From NCBI GenBank assembly GCA_022419385.1, contig JAJUBI010000002.1, positions 496,001 to 560,000 of the forward strand: DNA of 64,000 bases, given 5' to 3'. Under the pieces are notes generated by a model. That model searched no databases. It worked only from the letters and a program-made list of their open reading frames with translations, and was not told where the DNA came from. The position numbers were made by a program, and so were the translations under genes. Position 1 is the stretch's first letter, and each line of letters starts with the position of its first letter. Below are positions 56,425-64,000 of this stretch, piece by piece. This DNA is from Paraconiothyrium sp. Pb-2020. Taxonomy: Eukaryota > Ascomycota > Dothideomycetes > Pleosporales > Didymosphaeriaceae.

Positions 56425-58410
56425 TTACACTATGCTACATAAAGATCCAGTAACGCGTACTGCGCCTCCGCCCTTCAGTTCTCTCTGTGCCGTCACCTTC
56501 TTCCCGTTCAACAAGACTGTCTCGCAACTCCAGCTTGCCACATCAATAGTACCCACCATACCCTTCGGTGTCCTGATAACAGCATCAAAACTTCTGCCAA
56601 CCTTCTTCCAGTGCACCTCAAACCCACCCAGCGGACTTTCAAACCCGCTCTTCACACTCTTCACCCCGCCGCTCTGCGGCCTAAACACCCACCTCTTCCA
56701 TCCCACAATCTCCAAGCCCGCAACATGAAAGGTGAGTGCCTGTGTAGGCCCCGTACTCCACCCATGGCTGAGACTGGTATACGCCGCGTCGTGCTTATAT
56801 CCCGCGTTACCGCGGTAGTACAAGCTGCCATTCGCACTGATGCCCTCAGCGAGGGTGCTGCCTGTCATGAGCGGCGAGTCGAGTAGGTACATCCACAGTC
56901 TATGCGTGAGATTGAGTGCGCGGGCTGGCTCGTTGGCAGCGAAATGTGCGAGGAGTTCGATCGAGGAGACGAAGGGGGATATTGTGTCGGGTAGCTCTGG
57001 TGTTAGTGGACCGATTGGTGTCCAGAACGTCGTGAGGGCTTTGCTTAGGGCTTTGGCTTGCGCGGGGGATTCGGTGAGGTTGTAGAGAAGGGCGAGGCTG
57101 TTGCCGTCTTGTGGGGCGAGTGTTGTGGTTTGGTTGTCGCGGAATAGGGAGGTTTTGGTGTCCCAGAGGAGGGCGTTGTAGGAACGTTTGAGTTTTGCGG
57201 CAGCGGTGGCCCATTTCGTAGCATTGGAGAGGATGCCAGCATCTTTCGACCAGGAGTGCGCGAGAGTTGCAAATGTAGAGAGGGCGTGGTAGTCGAGCGC
57301 GTTGAGGGCGCTGTTGTACCCGCCGCCGCCTTGTCGTGCCCAATCGTTAGGAGCTGTCTGCGTGTGTAAACCGTATGATGTGTCCAAGGCGTTAGTTATG
57401 AACTCGATGCCTCGAGTGATGTTAGCCCAGTGTAAATTTAACCACTCAGCATCGCCAGTAAAAGTAGCATAATTGTGAATAGCGATTAAGCTCCATGCGT
57501 GATACGTGTCGCTCTGAGCGCCACTGCGAAAGGAACCGGTAGCAGGTCCAGCAAAGGGCAGTCGGCCGGTACTCGTGTTCTGGTAATAAAATAGAGTTTC
57601 CAACGCATTCTTGTACGCGACAAGCCCGTCGTAGCCGAAGGCTAGAAATGCCGTTGTGCCTTGTATACCCAGGTCACCAGGCCAGACAGCTCGGTCGCGC
57701 TTTGCACCATCTACCAGTAGAGGGCCAGTAACACCAATAGTGTTATTGTAAGCCCATCCGTCTTTAACTTGAGGGAGGAAGCGACCAGTATTTTGAGGCG
57801 CGATGTTGGTCTGCACGGTATATGCCCCAGCATACCAAGCTCGGTTAAGAATCTGCTGGTCTATATCGGGAGTGTAGAAGTATCCCGCATACTTTCGTAG
57901 ATCTTTAGTCTCGGTCGCGAAGCCAATCTCGCAAGTAATGTTCGTGACTGTGACTTCACTCTGGGCAACAATCGTCAAGAAGCGGAATCCGCCCCGAAAT
58001 CTCTCTTCTGGCACTCTATACCATGTGGAGCCTTCCGGTACACTGACACTGAGTGCGTTATCGTAGTCCTGGGTCGCGATTGAGCCTGTATCATCTGATA
58101 TCGCGCGCACAAATGATGGTGATTCGGCGAACGCGAGCGAAAGCTGGGGCGTACTGGTACTAGTCGTGTTCACGTTCAGACTGATCCATCCGCCGACCTC
58201 AACACCAAAGTCGAGGCTGACCTGCGAACTTGCTGACATAGAAATAACGTTTTCGCGCTTTCTGTCCTTGGAAATAGTGACATTTCCAGATTCAGTATAT
58301 ATCGCTGCAGGTTTAACGTGCCGTGATGCAGGGCTGTGAATGAAGGTCTCCCAAGGGTTTGATCCGGCAGCCGCAAGCAGCGGTAGGAGAGCGAATATGG
58401 CGCACTTCAT
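56425..58410 (-). CDS. Secreted GH78-type six-hairpin glycosidase (alpha-L-rhamnosidase family)
   Basis: A single exon of 661 aa with signal peptide MKCAIFALLPLLAAAGSNP. The N-terminal beta-sandwich (SQVSLDFGVEVGGWISLNV) is followed by the (alpha/alpha)6 barrel: KDGWAYNNTIGVTGPLLVDG, AKRDRAVWPGDLGIQGTTAF (the acidic RDRAVWPGD block aligns with DERxGWTGD of classical GH78), SDTYHAWSLIAIHNYATFTG, and AYTSLSHGWSTGPTQALTFH. A C-terminal beta-sandwich ends the protein. It is smaller than the GH78 at the left edge and differs at the catalytic block, so it probably belongs to another GH78 subgroup; whether it cleaves rhamnose is an inference. Many NxT/S sites agree with secretion. It converges on the P450 gene with 170 bp between stops. 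Confidence 0.85.
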   Translation of the reverse strand: MKCAIFALLPLLAAAGSNPWETFIHSPASRHVKPAAIYTESGNVTISKDRKRENVISMSASSQVSLDFGVEVGGWISLNVNTTSTSTPQLSLAFAESPSFVRAISDDTGSIATQDYDNALSVSVPEGSTWYRVPEERFRGGFRFLTIVAQSEVTVTNITCEIGFATETKDLRKYAGYFYTPDIDQQILNRAWYAGAYTVQTNIAPQNTGRFLPQVKDGWAYNNTIGVTGPLLVDGAKRDRAVWPGDLGIQGTTAFLAFGYDGLVAYKNALETLFYYQNTSTGRLPFAGPATGSFRSGAQSDTYHAWSLIAIHNYATFTGDAEWLNLHWANITRGIEFITNALDTSYGLHTQTAPNDWARQGGGGYNSALNALDYHALSTFATLAHSWSKDAGILSNATKWATAAAKLKRSYNALLWDTKTSLFRDNQTTTLAPQDGNSLALLYNLTESPAQAKALSKALTTFWTPIGPLTPELPDTISPFVSSIELLAHFAANEPARALNLTHRLWMYLLDSPLMTGSTLAEGISANGSLYYRGNAGYKHDAAYTSLSHGWSTGPTQALTFHVAGLEIVGWKRWVFRPQSGGVKSVKSGFESPLGGFEVHWKKVGRSFDAVIRTPKGMVGTIDVASWSCETVLLNGKKVTAQRELKGGGAVRVTGSLCSIV

Positions 58411-59223
58411 GGTGGCTCGACTCGTGAGGGTACATGCAGGTACATCGTCGTGCTATTAAACAGGATGACTGAGGCCGAGCTAGCGACCCCGGAGAAACAA
58501 TCGCGGTGTAGATCTGGGGTAGCTCGGCAAGGAGAGGTTGGCGCACAATTGTCCGCTGCCGGCCAACGACAGAGAGCTTGCGACACCAGTGAGCGATAAT
58601 CAGCGCGCATAGATTTGACACATTCAACGGAGAATTTGCATCGCATTGTGCAACCCTTCACTTCAAACTCTTGGAAAGGTCAGACTTTATAGTGCAGTGC
58701 TGCTGCGTCCCTGAGTGATCCGGAGGAACATGGAAGAGAGCTCGTCCGATGTTGTTTGACTCCGTTGAAGGACCTCAGATGGAGCGAGCATCGACCATAC
58801 GGTATTCAAGGCAATATAGTACGTTACTTACGTTGTTCTCTATTCAGTACAAGGATTCTCTTGGATATTGTGGACCACGGCGAACTGGTTCTTCAAAGAC
58901 GCACCAAAAGCAAATTGTTACGGAAGACCACCCATATGTGCCCTCGACGACATGAGAATGATTCTGGTGGTCAACCTCCACGAAAGGATGCATATGGTAT
59001 GAGGTCCGAGGCAAACCGGGCTTGCAGCCTCTACAGTGTAATTAACATTCGAAATCGAGCAAAAGCTAAGCGCGTGGCTTGCATTGCCTCGTCTCCAGTG
59101 GATTTTGCGCGGGGTAAACCTTGGGTAGCCGTAGATCGATGGGGGCAAAAAATCCCTCCATCGGCACCCTAGCAAAAGAAGAGAGTAAAGGTAGGAGGCA
59201 AAAAGAATCGATTGAGGATGTCA
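58411..59223. other. Intergenic, 813 bp
   Basis: Promoter of the 56.4-58.4 kb GH78 gene. No other feature before the tRNA. Confidence 0.6.
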
Positions 59224-59320
59224 TTCCGTTACCGGGAATCGAACCCGGCTCTCGTCGGAGGCTGACATTTGCTCGAAAGCTCATGAAAGCGACGGATGCT
59301 AGCCGATACACCATAACGGA
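59224..59320 (-). tRNA. tRNA-Glu (TTC) with a 25-nt intron
   Basis: The minus strand reads TCCGTTA at 59320-59314 and its complement TAACGGA at 59231-59225, a perfect 7-bp acceptor stem, with A as discriminator (59224). The T arm is GCCGGGTTCGATTCCCGGT. The anticodon stem CGTCG/CGACG encloses the loop CTTTCA-C with anticodon TTC at 59287-59285. A 25-nt insert (59283-59259) sits one base 3' of the anticodon, the standard place of eukaryotic tRNA introns removed by the Sen endonuclease. Mature length is 72 nt, as expected for tRNA-Glu. Confidence 0.93.
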
Positions 59321-59598
59321 GATCGTTGCAGAAACGTCCAATGTATGAATATATATCCCAGCATGCAATCAAAAAGCTAGGTCAGACCCAAAGTGCGTCA
59401 TCCATCCCGGAGCGTTGTGGGCCATTGAAGGGTCTTTGTGACTCGAGTGGAAACGTTGAGGCGACTCGAGGACCAACGCTAAGTGCGGGGCACCGATGCA
59501 AGCCGGTTGCGTCCACAGGTCAAAGCAGCCAGCGTGACTTCGCGTCGCGCGCCAGCAGAAACGCGTTCTCTCGCCCTCTTGACGCGCCTGCGACAGAC

Positions 59599-61432
59599 AT
59601 GGCCAATGGCAATAGCGTCAACCGCGCCCTTGAGGCCGTAAGCATATGTCCGCGACAACAGTATCGGCGACCAGTGAAGGATCTGAGTTTTGAGGTCGCA
59701 AGCCACGTCCGGGCATACCTGGATCACCAGCGCTGTAGGTTGCTGTCTTCGCCGGCTTGTTTGCTACTGACATGCATCAGACGAGCAGGCTTACATATTT
59801 CTGCAGTCCCTCATCGCTGCAGGTACCTCGATAACAACTCCCGCAAAGCCCTACGTTGGCTTGTTGGCACCAGCTGCGCACATAGCTCTCGCATCCACCC
59901 TGATCGTCTATCCTCCTGTCACCACCAGAGCGACCTCCGACGATACTATTCGGGGCTCTGATGCCGCGTTGAGATACCTGCACTGCGTGCAAGACACAGT
60001 CGACAGGTCGGCCGAGAGCCTCAAAGCTTTTCGAACAGCCTTCACCTTCACCGATTCGCGACGACGCGGTCCCGCAGTTCAAAGCCCGCTCGGTTCTCCT
60101 GCATCCACCCGCGGCTACGATATCGAGCAGCTCAACGATTTTGCAGCCAATTCCCAGAGCCTTTGGCATTGCGCAGAAGATTTCTGGCAAATTGTAGGCT
60201 GGGCCTTCAATTGCTCAGTCGTTCACAAGAAGCGTTGGGAGCGTTGGAGGCTTTGGCTGGATATCATGCTGAGCTTCATCGAGGCTGAATGGGATGACTG
60301 CACGAAGCATGGCGACCCACTACAGGAGACTCTCATATGGCAGTACATCTGCAGCCAGGAACCTTTGGCCGGAAACACGAGGAAACGCATCTTCAGGGCA
60401 ATCCATGCCACTGGCGACCCACAATCCTTGAAGGAGTTTAGTCAGGTGTGGGACAAAGAAACGCAGGATCCGAAGCCAACGAATACGAAGAAGCATTCAG
60501 GCCTGGTCGACTTCGAGAAGGGCGACATAGGTGACTATGAAAGCGAGGATGAGGATGTCGAAACGCAGGATGCGCCTCGGTCAGCTATCAGAGGACGCAG
60601 ATCGAGAAACACTTGCAAAGATCCAGACACCTCCTTACCACTGTTGGAAGAGACCTATTTACCTGACTACGACGCTGCTGTGCAAAGACTTGGGGGCATC
60701 AATGCCGTGGAGCTCCGTCAGCGCCTTATAACTTTGGTATGGTGTCTTCCGTATTTATAATCATGATCTAACACTGTACAGCTTTCCAAGGTCGCAAGAG
60801 AACTTCCCGATCACTTTACCTCTGTTGAAGGCCTCTTTGACACACTTGCCTTGCAATTGAGATATTTTCCAGTCTCTCTATTACACTTGCTGATTACGAC
60901 CTCACGTCTGTCTTCTGCTGATCAGGTAGCACTCAACGTGACTGTCCTCACCGCCTTGAGTACTGAGAAATACATCAACTATACTAACGCAACGCCTACC
61001 CAGGGAGAGCTTGAACGGCTCTTGCTCCCGCAACGCGCACGCACACACAGTTTCGCCGACAATGCCAAAGTATCACTTCTTCTGGAGCAGGTGTTCATGA
61101 ACATGATGGAACCAGTACAACTTCAACCCACAGAGGCGTTGCGGGCAGCAGTCGAGTCTGGCATCAAAGAGCGCAATAGCGTCAAAGGCAGGAAAGAGAA
61201 TCCTGATGAGGAAGAGGTGGGTGAGGCATCATTGGTGACGAGCTCAGAGCGCCTGCGCGGCCTGGTGGATGTGCTCGAGATGATGACAGGGGATATGCCA
61301 GTCAGGGAAAGCCCGCGGAAAGTGAAGAGTAAGTCGGATTGCATCGTGGCCTGCAGCTGTCCACTTCATTTGCATCCGAGTGTTGTCCCTGCGATGGCTG
61401 ACAAGTATATAGGGCCTCGAACATATACGTGA
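59599..61432 (+). CDS. Conserved-looking fungal protein of unknown function
   Basis: Exons 59599-59637, 59789-60736, 60782-61328 and 61413-61432 give 517 aa with GT-AG introns of 151, 45 and 84 nt; the last exon is only 20 nt and ends KRPRTYT. Not assigned to a known family. It has an N-terminal helical region (AYIFLQSLIAAG), a Trp-rich helix (WQIVGWAFNCSVVHKKRWER, LWLDIMLSFIEAEWDDC), an acidic disordered middle (DFEKGDIGDYESEDEDVETQ) and a C-terminal all-helical half (FPVSLLHLLITTSRLSSADQ, VSLLLEQVFMNMMEPVQLQP). No signal peptide or membrane helix. The acidic linker plus basic patch (RGRRSRN) would suit a nuclear protein. The first exon (MANGNSVNRALEA) is the least certain part; an upstream in-frame start is possible. 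Confidence 0.75.
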
Positions 61433-61986
61433 GTCAACAATAGTTCACGCAGTCGACAAAGGTTTATGCCTCAGTTAACGGAGGTTTTGTGTGGGGTGGA
61501 AGGTGAGCCGAGCCCATTATTGCGCTCGGAGGGAAGGTAAGCCGAGGTGGCACTAAAAACAGTTTTGCACCCCACCCACGCCAGTACGGAGATCACATTG
61601 GGTGACCCGCATAGTTCTGCGATGGGATGCCATTGACCGGATTTCAAATGGCGATGAGAGCTCAAGGGTCACAGTGCCCCTTCGCCTCCGGATTCATGAC
61701 TACATGCTAGTCGAGACTATCCCGCCGCGGCCGCGGCTGACGGCAAGGGACAATCACACGCGTGTCAACGCCATGTCCATAAATTCACGATAGACCATTA
61801 AAAACATTGTAGTTCACATATCGTGGTTTTTGCAATCCTTTCACAACTTATTTGACTGTCTCATACGTCATTGAGAACTTCCAATTTTTAGTTTTTGGTT
61901 TTCTGATTTTCCTGCCGTGACTCACCGCTCGTGGCAAAACAACCTGTATCTACATCCTACGCAGCAGACTACAGTATAGTATCACG
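61433..61986. other. Intergenic, 554 bp
   Basis: 3' flank of the orphan gene and promoter of the phosphoglycerate-mutase-family gene. Nothing further seen. Confidence 0.6.
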
Positions 61987-63084
61987 ATGCCTCCGAAGAA
62001 GATCTCGATCGTCCGGTGAGTGGGTACCAAAACAATGTCAACTTGGGTAAGACTGACTGCCTACCAGCCACGGACAAGGTTATCACAACCTTACAGTAAG
62101 CGAACTCAATTGCTTTACATTCTAACATGATTTTATTGACATTTCCAGCACAACTATGATCTCCGCGACCCGCTCCTCACATCTCTCGGCCATGAACAAT
62201 GCGCCAAGCTCTCGGCCACCTACCCGAACCACAACACCATAGACCTCATAATAGCCTCTCCGATTCGACGGACAGTAAGTCACGTGTCTCTCATCTCTCC
62301 CACAGTTCTTCTTAACAGCGATAAAGATACAAACCGCAGCCTTCTCCTTTGGTCCTGCTCTGTCTCGCCCCGAGGTCCCCTTCCTCCTAGACCCCAAACT
62401 CCAAGAGCTCGGCTCCCACGACGCAGATCGCGGTCTGGACCTTCCAGACTTGCAGGAATGGATTAAAGAGACGGAGAAAGAGGGCGAGAAGAAGGTCAAG
62501 TTTGATTGGGAGAAGATTGATACAAGTGCGGTGGAGGAGGGGTGGAATAGTAAGGTATGTCAACTGACCCCTCGCAGTACCCAGGCGAAGGAGATGTGGT
62601 GAGTTCTTCGACGAGCAGTAGGCGCTAACGTCAAAAAGCAAGGCTATTGGGCCTACGAAGCCAACGCAATCTACAAACGCGCCGCAGACATGCGATCATC
62701 ACTCTTCTCCCGTGACGAGAACCACGTAAGTCTCCCTTTTACCCCTCTCATCGTCCTTACCCTTCTCCTTCCCTCTGACTCTACCAAAAGATCGTCCTGG
62801 TCTCCCACGGCGCCATCTCGCATTTCCTCACCGAGGACTGGGAAATTGAAGACCCGATGCTCGGCACCAACTGGAGCAACTGCGAAGTTCGCGAGTACGT
62901 CTTCAGCGAGGATTCAAAGGACGGAGACGCGCATCTTGTCGAGACTGAAGAGTCGAAGAAGAGGAGGCCGCCGTATGAGGGGGTCAGGTGGGCGAGGGCG
63001 GATGAGTGGAATAGGATTAGGAGTGGGGATAAGGATGAGCATGTTGTTGAGGAGGTTAGGGAGGTGGAGGAGCAGGGGCAGTGA
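61987..63084 (+). CDS. Histidine phosphatase (phosphoglycerate mutase) family
   Basis: Six exons (61987-62015, 62068-62095, 62149-62274, 62327-62554, 62639-62725, 62791-63084) give 263 aa; introns 52-84 nt, GT-AG, phases agree. The phosphorylated His lies in IVRHGQGYHN, with the His codon split from the Arg codon by intron 1. The second Arg is in LIIASPIRRTIQTA, the Glu in FLLDPKLQELGSHDADRGLD, and the second catalytic His in IVLVSHGAISHFL. The family includes phosphoglycerate mutases and diverse small-molecule phosphatases; this 260-residue fungal type is usually a phosphatase of unknown substrate rather than glycolytic mutase. Cytosolic, with an acidic C-terminus (EEVREVEEQGQ). Confidence 0.93.
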
Positions 63085-64000
63085 TGTGCACGAGTGGTGT
63101 GGTCGTGATGGGTAATGGATAGGTTGTTCTATATTTTGTTTTTTAGGTGCGAGCATATACAGCGCATTAGACAGATCATAGACCGCACAGCATGCGAAGA
63201 AGTTGGTTGGGCGCATGTGCTTTGGCCTATGCCTTGGTAGTTCTGACTTCGCGACCTAGTCGGACATCGGTTGATAGCCTAGCAAGCTTTCGATATTTGC
63301 CATTCCGCCTCATTTCCACTCGTTTCAAAGTCCTACTTCCGGATGGCGGATTTATTCACACTGGTCTCTTCATCCGCTAGCCTGTCAAAGAGATACGAGT
63401 CGTCTTGCTAGCTATTCCATCTGTCTCCTACTTTACGCTTGGGTCCTACCTGCAGCCAAGGGCCCAAACATGATATTGTAGTCACACCAAGGTGTAGCTT
63501 ACGAAGAATCAGACTAAGAGACTGATCCCTCTTACCACATGCTGTCTGGCAGGCTGACATATGTCGTTTGGAGTTCCGGACATCGAGACTTGAATTGGCA
63601 TAGCCAACACGTGACTCCAGAATCCCTCGTGGACCGAGGCGGCTTATGAAAGCCCAGCCCTAGCCGGGCCAGACTCTTGCACTTCCTTGCTGAGCATCGC
63701 ATACGGCTTATAATACGACCTCCGCACATGGCAACGCACGTGGAGCTGGCGAGATGTAAGCTAGGCTGACGAATGATACTGTTAGCGTACGTGTGTCGGC
63801 GTCGGGCTGCATCTTGGCCGCCTCACCTGGGCAACTCTGTCTTACCCCGACGCGAGAACTATCGAATGGCGGAAAGCCGGCTTACACGCCTATCCTGGCC
63901 TGTCGTGGCTTCCTTGCAGATATCCCTGTACAAGCACATGGCATGAAGCGCCACTGCCGCATGCGAAGTCGTGCTGACTGTGGTAGTCCATCTACGTGCC
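63085..64000. other. Terminal intergenic stretch, 916 bp
   Basis: No coding, RNA or repeat feature could be supported up to the window edge. Confidence 0.55.

Noticed and set aside
54548..58410. Secondary-metabolite cluster around the P450
   Set aside because: No polyketide, peptide or terpene backbone enzyme is present in the window.
59326..59961. 211-codon plus-strand frame
   Set aside because: Overlaps the first exons and intron of the orphan gene in another frame and starts beside the tRNA; no domain.

Overview
The window is nuclear DNA of a filamentous ascomycete (Pezizomycotina; Dothideomycetes/Pleosporales is my best guess from protein style, not proven). Genes sit on both strands without operons and are split by short (about 45-125 nt) introns. 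HET, DUF1996, tyrosinase, Con-6 and class I/III-type chitin synthase genes are typical of moulds. No rRNA, CRISPR, viral or complete transposon sequence was seen. About 24 apparently intact genes, one intron-bearing tRNA gene and several decayed genes can be supported.

Layout. 0-10 kb: the 3' part of a GH78 rhamnosidase, a small Rieske protein, a GNAT acetyltransferase, a secreted eqolisin-like protein, a class II aldolase and a flavin monooxygenase (FMO-1). 10.8-15.3 kb: two decayed HET-domain genes. 15.7-24.5 kb: a secreted FMN alpha-hydroxyacid oxidase, dynactin subunit 6, a Con-6 protein, a truncated NLR/NACHT-like fragment and a tyrosinase. 25.8-35.6 kb: an F-box relic, a secreted DUF1996 protein, FMO-2, an ACS-family MFS permease, a GH43 glycosidase, an orphan helical protein and a small secreted six-cysteine protein. 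37-48.5 kb: mainly conserved housekeeping genes (ILV5, UBC12, RIB7, a DUF218 protein, chitin synthase), plus one interrupted orphan reading frame. 48.9-52.7 kb: an accessory island of at least eight degenerate copies of an unrecognised small gene, in both orientations, abutting a truncated multi-finger CxxC protein. 54.5-63.1 kb: a P450, a complete GH78, tRNA-Glu, a conserved orphan and a phosphoglycerate-mutase-family protein.

Functional themes. The two GH78 enzymes and the GH43 enzyme fit breakdown of rhamnose- and arabinose-containing plant polysaccharide. FMO-1, FMO-2, P450, tyrosinase and the FMN oxidase are oxidative accessory functions; no backbone synthase is present, so I do not call a secondary-metabolite cluster. 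The self/non-self-type genes (HET x2, NLR-like) and the F-box gene all look broken, which suggests rapid turnover between 10.8 and 26.9 kb. The most unusual feature is the repeat island at 48.9-52.7 kb. Exon boundaries were derived by hand from GT/AG sites, reading-frame continuity and recall of family conservation; no database search was run.
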